From positions 1 through 8,082 of the forward strand of contig WGAE01000261.1 of the NCBI GenBank assembly GCA_015489185.1: DNA of 8,082 bases, read 5' to 3'. The translations under genes and the position numbers were made by a program. A model generated the notes under the pieces. It was not told the origin of the DNA. It saw only the letters and a list, made by a program, of their open reading frames with translations, and ran no database searches. How positions within the stretch are numbered: position 1 is the stretch's first letter; each line of letters starts with the position of its first letter. This DNA is from Campylobacterales bacterium (lineage in GTDB: Bacteria > Campylobacterota > Campylobacteria > Campylobacterales > QNZT01). Shown here in pieces: positions 1 through 5,690 of the stretch.

Positions 1-363
1 ATCGTAAACATATTCGCTGGCAAGATCGATCACGTTTCCGGCAACCGCAATCCGTACAGCCGCGGCAAGGGGGTTTTCCGCCTCTTCGATCAGTGCTTCG
101 CAAAAAGGTACGAGTGATTCGGCTTTTTTAATCGCATCCTGTTTTTGTGTTGCGTAGATATCCTCTTTGCCGAGAATCTCGGAAAATTTTTCATACATCG
201 GCGTCGCGTTTTCGGGCGGCGTCAGAGAGAGCGAAAAGGAGGGTAGCATACACGCCGCCTCGTCAAGCAGATGTTTTGCCTCTTTCGGAGGCAGCTTCAG
301 CGCCTTTGTAACCCTGAGCGCCTGATTGAAAATACAGGCGACACAGTCGGTTTCGATGTGCAT
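1..363 (-). CDS. DUF89/ARMT1-like damage-control phosphatase, N-terminal part (cut by window edge)
   Basis: Reading the minus strand from the ATG at 361-363 gives 121 open codons that reach base 1 without a stop, so only the N-terminus is visible. It begins MHIETDCVACIFNQALR: a CxxC pair at residues 7 and 10 followed by a Gln, as in the stand-alone prokaryotic subfamily of DUF89. Later come a segment resembling the family's Asp-Pro-Tyr/Lys region (around GKEDIYATQKQ, 65-75) and, near residues 97-113, PLAAAVRIAVAGNVIDLA, which matches the family's 'PL..A...A..GN.ID' signature. DUF89 proteins are metal-dependent phosphatases thought to remove damaged or unwanted phosphometabolites such as sugar phosphates. 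The metal and phosphate-binding residues in the C-terminal half lie outside the window. The gene starts 7 bp after the DAHP synthase stop and is probably cotranscribed with it. Its Shine-Dalgarno is weak. Family assignment is fairly secure; the substrate is unknown. Confidence 0.72.
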   Translation of the reverse strand, partial: MHIETDCVACIFNQALRVTKALKLPPKEAKHLLDEAACMLPSFSLSLTPPENATPMYEKFSEILGKEDIYATQKQDAIKKAESLVPFCEALIEEAENPLAAAVRIAVAGNVIDLASEYVYD

Positions 364-370
364 CGGGGCA

Positions 371-1720
371 CTACTTTCTGGAAGCTTTGAGCGTATCCGC
401 GATCAAAAACGCCAGCTCAAGCGCCTGGTGGGCGTTAAGTCGCGGATCGCAGTGGGTATGGTAGCGTGAGTGGAGACTCGCTTCGTCGATCTTCTGACCG
501 CCTCCGATACACTCGGTGACATCTTTACCCGTCATCTCCAGATGGATACCGCCCGCATGGGTCCCTTCGCTTTTATGGATTGCAAAGAAGTTTTCAACCT
601 CTTTAAGTACGTTGTCAAACTCTCTGGTCTTGATACTGTCGGATGTTTTGATCGTATTGCCGTGCATCGGATCACAGCTCCAGAGCACCTTTTTCCCTTC
701 GCGTTCAACCGCACGGATCAGCGGTGGCAGGTATTCGCCCACTTTGTCCGCACCCATACGGACGATGACATTCATTTTACCCGCTTCGTTTTCGGGATTG
801 AGGATGTCAAGCAGCTTGAGCAGATCGTCGGTTGTGGTCGTCGGACCCGCCTTGACACCGATTGGGTTGTCGACGCCGCGCAAAAATTCGACATGCGCAC
901 CCTCCGGCTGTCTGGTACGATCGCCGATCCAGAGCATATGTGCAGAACAGTCGTAATATTTGCCGGTCAGTGAATCCTGACGTGTCAGCGCCTCTTCATA
1001 GTTGAGCAGCAACGCTTCATGAGAAGTATAGAGTACCGTCTGGGCGAGGCTCGGTGTATTTTCAGAAGTAATGCCGATCGCCTCCATAAAGTCGAGTGCC
1101 TGTTCGATCTTGTCGGAAAGCTCCTGGTACCGTTTATCCGCCGTCGTTCCCGCCGAAAAGTCGAGATTCCATTTATGTACTTTTCGCAGATCCGCAAATC
1201 CGCCGCGCGCAAACGCACGAATCAGATTTTGCGTTGCCGCGGACTGGTTGTAGGCGCTTAGCATCCGGTAAGGATCGGGTTTGCGCGCCTCTTCGCTAAA
1301 TTCGATCGAATTGATGATATCGCCCCGATAGCTGGGCAGTGTCACCCCGTTGACGGTTTCGAAATCACTCGATCGCGGTTTGGCAAACTGTCCGGCAATA
1401 CGCCCTACTTTGACGACCGGTTTTCCGCCCGCAAAAGTCAAAATGACCGACATCTGCATAAAGACTTTGAAAAAGTCACGGATATTGTCAGCGTTGAACT
1501 CGGCGAAACTCTCGGCGCAGTCGCCGCCCTGAAGCAAAAAAGCTTTCCCTTCCGTCACATCCGCAAACTGCTTTTTGAGACTGCGTACCTCTTCCGCAAA
1601 AACCAGCGGCGGATATTTGCGCAGGCGCTCCTCCACACTTTTGAGCAGTGCCTGATCTTCATAGACCGGTTGCTGCAGAATCGGTTTCTCTCTCCAGCTT
1701 TGTAATGTCCAGTTGCGCAT
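371..1720 (-). CDS. aroG: Class II 3-deoxy-D-arabino-heptulosonate-7-phosphate (DAHP) synthase
   Basis: This cytoplasmic enzyme of 449 residues condenses phosphoenolpyruvate with erythrose 4-phosphate to DAHP, the first step of the shikimate pathway to aromatic amino acids and folate. The class II (plant/mycobacterial type) signature is complete: FLLQGGDCAESF (61-72), GRIAGQFAKPRSSD (106-119), DLRKVHKWN (177-185), WIGDRTRQ (264-271), NPIGVKAGPT (285-294), SCDPMHGNT (348-356) and HTHCDPRLN (421-429). By comparison with mycobacterial AroG, the metal ligands should be Cys68, His353, Glu395 and Asp425, and all are present. Length is normal for the class. The start at 1720 is supported by GAGGGG at 1728-1733, 7 bp upstream, and by a good promoter. 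The DUF89 gene follows after 7 bp. The family is certain; the symbol is less so, because class II enzymes are named inconsistently (aroF, aroG, aroH). No feedback-control domain can be recognised from the sequence alone. Confidence 0.96.
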   Translation of the reverse strand: MRNWTLQSWREKPILQQPVYEDQALLKSVEERLRKYPPLVFAEEVRSLKKQFADVTEGKAFLLQGGDCAESFAEFNADNIRDFFKVFMQMSVILTFAGGKPVVKVGRIAGQFAKPRSSDFETVNGVTLPSYRGDIINSIEFSEEARKPDPYRMLSAYNQSAATQNLIRAFARGGFADLRKVHKWNLDFSAGTTADKRYQELSDKIEQALDFMEAIGITSENTPSLAQTVLYTSHEALLLNYEEALTRQDSLTGKYYDCSAHMLWIGDRTRQPEGAHVEFLRGVDNPIGVKAGPTTTTDDLLKLLDILNPENEAGKMNVIVRMGADKVGEYLPPLIRAVEREGKKVLWSCDPMHGNTIKTSDSIKTREFDNVLKEVENFFAIHKSEGTHAGGIHLEMTGKDVTECIGGGQKIDEASLHSRYHTHCDPRLNAHQALELAFLIADTLKASRK

Positions 1721-1727
1721 TGTAGTT

Positions 1728-1778
1728 CCCCTCGCAAAAAAATTTCGATATTATAGTGATTATTTGTTTTAAAATCAA
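1728..1778 (-). promoter_or_regulatory. Sigma-70-type promoter and ribosome binding site for DAHP synthase
   Basis: On the minus strand, TTGATT (1773-1778) is followed after exactly 17 bp by a perfect TATAAT (1750-1755). The transcript would start near 1744 and give a leader of about 24 nt. GAGGGG at 1728-1733 lies 7 bp before the ATG. The -35 region overlaps that of the divergent promoter for the 1832 gene, so the two could compete for polymerase. Predicted from consensus only. Confidence 0.7.
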
Positions 1779-1792
1779 ATTTCCAGTATAAT
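1764..1792 (+). promoter_or_regulatory. Divergent sigma-70-type promoter for the 1832 gene and bpt
   Basis: TTGTTT (1764-1769), a 17-bp spacer and a perfect TATAAT (1787-1792) point rightward. The start of transcription would be near 1799, leaving a leader of roughly 33 nt before the ATG at 1832. Its -35 region interleaves with the -35 of the leftward DAHP synthase promoter (1773-1778). Predicted from consensus only. Confidence 0.6.
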
Positions 1793-1831
1793 CGGTTTTA
1801 TGACATTAAGTTAAGGAAGACTAAAAAAGGC

Positions 1832-2278
1832 ATGGAAATCTTATCCGTACTGGTCGTCGGTTCGATCGTGACCTACCTGATGTACCAGAATATCAATAAA
1901 ATCACAAGCAACCTTGAAACCGAGAAAAGGGGAGATTTTGCCTCTTATGCGGCGTTTGCCGGGAAAGTGACGGATCGTATCCGAAAAATCAAAAACGCAC
2001 TCGATAAAGATATTGCAACTTCCGATCCGATCTGCCGTCCCAAAGAGGGGTGCGACTGTGACGCAACGGTTAAGGAGCTGCTCGATCTGCTACGTCAGTC
2101 CGCTTTTTACGAGACGGTGATGGCAAAACGCAAAACACCAGATGAAATCGAAGCCGCACTTGCGGAGATTCTCGGAAAACTGGATCGGATTGTACGTACC
2201 GCCTGTATCGACGGAGATCGTCTGGCGGATCGTATCAGGAACGAACTCCACGCGGAATATCAAAAAATCGCTTCATGA
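1832..2278 (+). CDS. Small single-pass membrane protein of unknown function, upstream of bpt
   Basis: I do not recognise this 148-residue protein. Residues 2-18 (EILSVLVVGSIVTYLMY) form one hydrophobic segment, likely an uncleaved N-terminal membrane anchor. The rest is hydrophilic, charged and predicted mostly helical, and probably cytoplasmic. A cysteine cluster, CRPKEGCDCD (Cys68, Cys74, Cys76), sits in a Pro/Gly-containing loop between two helical stretches; Cys125 is separate. These could bind a metal or form a disulfide, but no known motif fits. The start is not firmly fixed: AAGGA at 1813-1817 lies 14 nt upstream, and a second AAGG (1827-1830) is only 1 nt away. The next in-frame Met is residue 17, which would remove the anchor. 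The stop overlaps the bpt start (ATGA, 2275-2278), so the two are almost certainly cotranscribed and translationally coupled. Coding status is well supported by context. Confidence 0.8.
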   Translation: MEILSVLVVGSIVTYLMYQNINKITSNLETEKRGDFASYAAFAGKVTDRIRKIKNALDKDIATSDPICRPKEGCDCDATVKELLDLLRQSAFYETVMAKRKTPDEIEAALAEILGKLDRIVRTACIDGDRLADRIRNELHAEYQKIAS

Positions 2279-3009
2279 ACAGTCGTCTGCAACATCAGAG
2301 TGACGTTATCGAATTTTCGACGCTACAGTCTCGCTGTGTCTATCTTCCCGACCGGCTCATGAAGATGCGTTACAAATATATCAAATCGTGTCCCGAATCG
2401 CTCAATGCGGCGCTGGTGAAGCGCGGATGGCGACGCTTCGGACTCTACTACTCCCGTCCCGACTGCCACGGGTGCAATGCCTGTCAGAGTCTGCGTATTG
2501 ATGTGCAAAACTTCAAACCCTCCCGCTCCCAGAAACGTGTTGCCAGACAAAAAGGGATCCGCTGGTTCATACGTAAACCGACCGTCACTTACGAACATCT
2601 GAAACTTTACGAAAAGTATCACCGTTTCATGCAACGGCACCGAAACTGGGACTATTATGCCGTCGATGCGGAATCCTACTACGATCTGTATGTCAAGGGA
2701 TACGGCAGTTTCGGTACCGAGATTCAATACTATTATGAGGGCAATCTGGTCGGCATCGATCTGATCGACTATCTGGATGACGGTATCTCCGCGAACTATT
2801 TCTACTACGATCCCGACTTCCGTCACCTCTCGCTCGGAACCTATTCGCTGCTCAAGCAGATCGATTTTGCCAAAGAGCGAGAACTCTCCTGGATCTATCT
2901 GGGGTATTATGTACGCGATTGCCAGAGTCTCAGCTACAAAGCGCACTTCAAGCCGCACCAGATTTTACACAACAAACCCGATGCCGACGAAGCACCGATC
3001 TGGTCTTAA
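2275..3009 (+). CDS. bpt: Aspartate/glutamate leucyltransferase (Bpt, arginyltransferase family)
   Basis: This 244-residue cytoplasmic enzyme is expected to transfer leucine from Leu-tRNA to proteins with N-terminal Asp or Glu, making them substrates for ClpS/ClpAP in the bacterial N-degron pathway. The hallmarks are in order: CVYLPDR (21-27) in the N-terminal ATE domain, RRFGLYYSRPDCHGCNAC (53-70) with its CxxCxxC, FKPSRSQKR (80-88), and a C-terminal GNAT-like domain. That domain contains LVGIDLIDYLDDGISANYFYYDPD, then SLGTYSLLKQI and WIYLGYYVRDCQSLSYKAHFKPH near the end. Length matches bacterial Bpt. The aminoacyl group (Leu rather than Arg) is inferred from bacterial relatives, since classical ATE1 proteins are much longer. 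The start overlaps the preceding stop as ATGA. The stop codon overlaps that of the opposing gene at 3006-3008. Confidence 0.93.
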   Translation: MNSRLQHQSDVIEFSTLQSRCVYLPDRLMKMRYKYIKSCPESLNAALVKRGWRRFGLYYSRPDCHGCNACQSLRIDVQNFKPSRSQKRVARQKGIRWFIRKPTVTYEHLKLYEKYHRFMQRHRNWDYYAVDAESYYDLYVKGYGSFGTEIQYYYEGNLVGIDLIDYLDDGISANYFYYDPDFRHLSLGTYSLLKQIDFAKERELSWIYLGYYVRDCQSLSYKAHFKPHQILHNKPDADEAPIWS

Positions 3010-3386
3010 TTTTTACTTGATTTATCTTCTTGCTCTTTTCTGAAAATCGTCGGAATATCGAGCATATGATCCGCGGTAATCTCTTCATTTGCGGGCGTAT
3101 GATCCATTTTGGACTCAGTCTCTTCATGCACCGATGTGATTTCGGACGATTGAGCGGTATGCTGTGGAGAAGGCAACGAACGCTTTTTACCGATACCCTT
3201 CAGAATGCGCTTTGCCTCTTCTCTGTCGATCACCGCCGATTCGACGAGCGTATGGGCGATTCCTTCGCAAAATCCTTTCAGATAACGCACCTGCGAGTGT
3301 GTACAAGAACTCTGCTTGCAGCGATAAAAGTGATCGACCAGATCGATTAGATTGTTAATAAGCTTTGTTTTTGTAAAATCGTCCAT
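3006..3386 (-). CDS. Small protein with Cys-rich helical domain, disordered linker and FtsZ-tail-like C-terminal peptide
   Basis: This 126-residue protein is not a family I recognise. Residues 1-66 look like a compact helical domain with Cys23, Cys28, His30 and Cys40 (YRCKQSSCTH, then FC), a possible metal site. Residues 69-108 are rich in Ser, Pro, Glu, Thr and His and look disordered. Residues 109-119 read LDIPTIFRKEQ, strikingly close to the conserved FtsZ C-terminal peptide (E. coli: LDIPAFLRKQ), followed by seven charged or polar residues. A folded head, flexible linker and terminal peptide is also how the FtsZ tail is arranged. There is no GTPase domain, so it is not FtsZ. The gene runs against its neighbours, its stop overlapping that of bpt. 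There is no Shine-Dalgarno, and the -10 lies only 5 bp before the ATG. It lies divergently beside the hydrolase-murF unit, which suits a cell-wall or division role but does not prove one. Confidence 0.78.
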   Translation of the reverse strand: MDDFTKTKLINNLIDLVDHFYRCKQSSCTHSQVRYLKGFCEGIAHTLVESAVIDREEAKRILKGIGKKRSLPSPQHTAQSSEITSVHEETESKMDHTPANEEITADHMLDIPTIFRKEQEDKSSKN

Positions 3387-3399
3387 ATTTTATTATACT
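3371..3399 (+). promoter_or_regulatory. Promoter for the hydrolase-murF unit, overlapping the opposing -10
   Basis: TTGTAA (3371-3376), a 17-bp spacer and TATACT (3394-3399) point rightward. Predicted transcription starts near 3406, about 14 nt before the ATG at 3420. The only Shine-Dalgarno-like sequence (GAAGG, 3401-3405) would then be at or before the start point, so the leader is short and A/U-rich without a good ribosome binding site. The -10 shares four bases with the leftward -10 (3392-3397), so both promoters cannot be occupied at once. Confidence 0.5.
3392..3397 (-). promoter_or_regulatory. -10 element for the 3386 gene, possibly leaderless
   Basis: TATAAT on the minus strand is separated from the ATG (3384-3386) by only 5 bp, so the usual start point would fall on or next to the A of the start codon. 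No Shine-Dalgarno precedes the ATG and no good alternative start lies just downstream, so a leaderless mRNA is plausible. No convincing -35 is seen at 17 bp, though the upstream stretch is A/T-rich. Confidence 0.5.
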
Positions 3400-3419
3400 G
3401 GAAGGTCAATAAAAATTTT

Positions 3420-4151
3420 ATGGCACGCAAAGAGATCAGCCACGACGGGAGACGCTACGCGATCCACTACGATATTGTCAATCCCTCCGCATCACGTGAT
3501 TTTCTGATACTGCACGGCTGGGGCAGTCATAAAGAGATCATGAAGCAGGCGTTTGCAAACTATCTGCCCCAATATCGCCATATCTATGTCGATATGCCGG
3601 GATTCGGCAAATCAGCGACCGATGCGGTACTGACGACCGAAATCTATGCATCGGTGCTTTCTTGTTTTCTGGAAGCGATCGACGCCCGTGCCGATCTGGT
3701 GGCGGGGCACTCGTTCGGAGGGAAAGTGGCACTGCTGCTTGATCCGAAACTGCTGATACTCCTCTCCTCGGCGGGTATTGTCGTACCCAAACCCGTCTCC
3801 GTCAGGCTGAAGATCGCCCTTTTCAAACTGCTCAAACCTTTCGGCGGTACCCGATTGCGCAAGCTTTTCGCGTCGGCGGACGCGCGCGAAATGCCGCAAA
3901 ATATGTATGAAACTTTCAAAAATGTCGTCGATGAAGATTTCAGCGACCGCTTTGCCGCGCGCAAAGGTCCCGCCCTCCTCTTCTGGGGTATTTCCGACAC
4001 CGCCACGCCGCTTTGGACAGGAAGAAAAATCGCCGGACTGATGCCGCAGGCGAAACTCTTTGAGATGGAGGGGGACCACTACTTTTTTCTCAAACAGGGC
4101 GGTAAAATCGCCGACATCATAGCAAAGGAAACCCATGTCTCAGATGCCTGA
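3420..4151 (+). CDS. Alpha/beta hydrolase, murF-linked
   Basis: This 243-residue cytoplasmic alpha/beta-hydrolase-fold protein has no signal peptide. Family landmarks are HGWG (32-35, oxyanion region), DMPGFGKS (58-65), the nucleophile elbow GHSFGG with Ser98, FWGISDTATP with the probable acid Asp193, and EGDHYFF with the catalytic His220. The triad is therefore complete and an esterase- or hydrolase-type activity is likely, but no substrate can be read from the sequence. Related genes in Campylobacter and Helicobacter lie, as I recall, directly before murF and are sometimes labelled as aromatic ring-cleavage product hydrolases, a name probably inherited from distant homologues. The gene overlaps murF by 17 bp, so the two are translationally linked. 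That suggests, without proving it, a role tied to envelope or peptidoglycan metabolism. The ATG at 3420 is the first Met of a conserved-looking N-terminal strand region, although its Shine-Dalgarno is poor. Confidence 0.87.
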   Translation: MARKEISHDGRRYAIHYDIVNPSASRDFLILHGWGSHKEIMKQAFANYLPQYRHIYVDMPGFGKSATDAVLTTEIYASVLSCFLEAIDARADLVAGHSFGGKVALLLDPKLLILLSSAGIVVPKPVSVRLKIALFKLLKPFGGTRLRKLFASADAREMPQNMYETFKNVVDEDFSDRFAARKGPALLFWGISDTATPLWTGRKIAGLMPQAKLFEMEGDHYFFLKQGGKIADIIAKETHVSDA

Positions 4152-5601
4152 TCTTTTTACCCTTTTTATATTTATCTCCCATTTTTTCCTGACGATAACA
4201 CTCGGATTTTATCTGATACTCAATCTGCAGTGGTACAACTACCGACTCAATCGTGTGCTTTTTCATCATAAAAAGTATCTCTGGCATCTGCTCTATTTCG
4301 TTGTGCCTCTGGCGGCTTACTACCTGACAGGTAAATATTTCTGGATCTACTTCTATTTCGGACTGCTTCCGGCACTTACACTCTGGTACCGTCGCATCGA
4401 CAAGAAACTGGTCTTTACGGCGCGCGTGAAGCGATTCTTTCTCTTCCTCGCTTTTGCGGTTGTTGTCGGTGATCTGCTCTGTATGTCGCTGCAAAAGTGT
4501 CATATCTATCCGGTCATATTGCCGCTCTTTTTCGCGCTGGGAGCGAGCCTTCTTTTTGAAAAGATGCTCTTTAAAAGCTACTACAACGAAGCAAAACGCA
4601 AACTTGATCGTATGCGTGAAGCAAATGGTTTACAAATCGTTGCGATTACCGCCAGTTACGGAAAGACGAGTATCAAAAATTTTCTCTGGCAAATTTTGAA
4701 ATCGGGCGGTTATGACACGTACAAAACTCCGCGCAGTGTTAATACGCTTGCCGGACTGGTCAAAGATGTCAATACCGAACTGCCCGAAAATACCAAAGTA
4801 TACATCGCCGAAGCGGGTGCGAGGGAGCGCGGGGATATCGACGAAATCGCCCGTTTTCTCGAACATGACTACGCAATTGTCGGCAATATCGGTCCGCAAC
4901 ATATCGAATATTTCAAAACACTCGAAAATATCCGCAACACCAAAATGGAGATCTTAAATTCACCGAAACTCAAAAAAGCGTTTGTACATGAAAGTGCACA
5001 TGTCAAACCGGATAATCGTGTCGAACTTTTCGGCAACCATATCAAAAATATTCGTGCGACACTCGAGGGCGTCAGCTTCGATCTGGAAATCGACGGCAGG
5101 GAGGAACACTTCGAGGCACCGCTGCTCGGCGCATTCAACGCCGTCAACATTACCGCCGCGATACTGGCGGCAAAAGCACTCGGAATGCCGGTCGATGCGA
5201 TTCGCCGTGCGGTTTCGAGACTCGAACCTGTCGAACACAGACTGCAAAAAATCGAGGCGGGCGGTAAAATCATCATCGACGACAGCTTCAACGGCAATCT
5301 GGAAGGAATGACGGCATCCTATACGCTGGTAGAAAGTTATCCCGGGCGAAAGATTCTGGTAACACCCGGCGTAGTCGAGAGTGACAAAGCGACCAATATC
5401 CAACTCGCGCAGAAGATTGATACGGTTTTTGATACCGTCATTATCACCGGAAGCATCAACGCCAAAGTACTGGCAACCCACATCCAAAAGGCGCGCAAAG
5501 TGATCCTGCGTGATAAGAGCAGACTTGAAGAGGTGCTCGCCGAAGAGACACTTCCCGGGGATCTGATTCTCTTCTCGAACGACGCCCCCACCTTCATGTA
5601 A
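4135..5601 (+). CDS. murF: MurF: UDP-MurNAc-tripeptide--D-Ala-D-Ala ligase, membrane-anchored form
   Basis: MurF adds D-Ala-D-Ala to UDP-MurNAc-tripeptide using ATP, the last cytoplasmic step of peptidoglycan precursor synthesis. The protein has 488 residues. Residues 1-145 hold about five hydrophobic segments (near 8-28, 47-65, 67-84, 100-117, 124-143) in place of the usual soluble UDP-MurNAc-binding domain. The ligase core follows: P-loop TASYGKTS (172-179), AEAGAR (225-230), NIGPQHIEYF (251-260), NTKMEI with Lys270 as the probable carbamylated lysine, and LLGAFNAVNITAAI (330-343). The C-terminal domain includes EHRL (367-370), IDDSFNGN (381-388) and the final LILFSNDAPTFM. This architecture is what I expect for Campylobacterota MurF. 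The start at 4135 has AAGGA (4125-4129) 5 bp upstream inside the hydrolase gene; Met4 (4144) is a less well-spaced alternative. Confusion with other Mur ligases is unlikely given the MurF-type motifs and neighbourhood. Confidence 0.92.
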   Translation: MSQMPDLFTLFIFISHFFLTITLGFYLILNLQWYNYRLNRVLFHHKKYLWHLLYFVVPLAAYYLTGKYFWIYFYFGLLPALTLWYRRIDKKLVFTARVKRFFLFLAFAVVVGDLLCMSLQKCHIYPVILPLFFALGASLLFEKMLFKSYYNEAKRKLDRMREANGLQIVAITASYGKTSIKNFLWQILKSGGYDTYKTPRSVNTLAGLVKDVNTELPENTKVYIAEAGARERGDIDEIARFLEHDYAIVGNIGPQHIEYFKTLENIRNTKMEILNSPKLKKAFVHESAHVKPDNRVELFGNHIKNIRATLEGVSFDLEIDGREEHFEAPLLGAFNAVNITAAILAAKALGMPVDAIRRAVSRLEPVEHRLQKIEAGGKIIIDDSFNGNLEGMTASYTLVESYPGRKILVTPGVVESDKATNIQLAQKIDTVFDTVIITGSINAKVLATHIQKARKVILRDKSRLEEVLAEETLPGDLILFSNDAPTFM

Positions 5602-5656
5602 GTATGCAAAACAGACGGATAGTTTCGAAAATGTAATAGTTTAACCGTTTTTTACC

Positions 5657-5687
5657 TATAATTTGATAAGCCAAATCTGAAGGAGGA
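5657..5687 (+). promoter_or_regulatory. -10 element and strong Shine-Dalgarno for the lipase-FadL operon
   Basis: In the 89-bp gap after murF, TATAAT at 5657-5662 is preceded by a T-run (5648-5653) but by no good -35 hexamer, as is common in Campylobacterota. Transcription would start near 5669. AAGGAGGA at 5680-5687 is a near-perfect Shine-Dalgarno a few bases before the ATG at 5691. No convincing terminator for murF was found in the gap. Confidence 0.6.
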
Positions 5688-5690
5688 TTT

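Noticed and set aside
470..973. Plus-strand open frame opposite the DAHP synthase gene
   Set aside because: It is antisense to highly conserved class II DAHP synthase motifs and shows no recognisable domain.
1800..1814. Four-codon open frame (ATG ACA TTA AGT TAA) in the leader of the 1832 gene, as a possible leader peptide
   Set aside because: It begins at about the predicted transcription start, has no ribosome binding site, no run of regulatory codons and no attenuator-like hairpin after it.
2323..2958. Long minus-strand open frame (211 codons) opposite bpt
   Set aside because: It lies wholly antisense to a well-recognised bpt, its translation is Val/Ile-rich without any known motif, and it has no Shine-Dalgarno or promoter; it is a by-product of bpt codon use.
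3006..3386. Small protein as a truncated FtsZ pseudogene
   Set aside because: There is no trace of the FtsZ GTPase domain or its GGGTGTG loop, and the head domain and linker form a continuous open frame with its own start; only the tail peptide resembles FtsZ.
3408..3413. TTGACC on the minus strand as a -35 for the 3386 gene
   Set aside because: It is only 6 bp from the TATAAT at 3392-3397, far too close for a -35/-10 pair.
3612..4136. Minus-strand open frame of 174 codons opposite the hydrolase
   Set aside because: The opposite strand encodes a complete alpha/beta hydrolase with its triad; the antisense product has no plausible fold or start signals.
5602..5656. Possible terminator after murF (ACGG ... 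CCGT followed by a T-run)
   Set aside because: The stem would be only four pairs with a loop of over 20 bases; the T-run is better explained as the A/T-rich region before the -10 at 5657.
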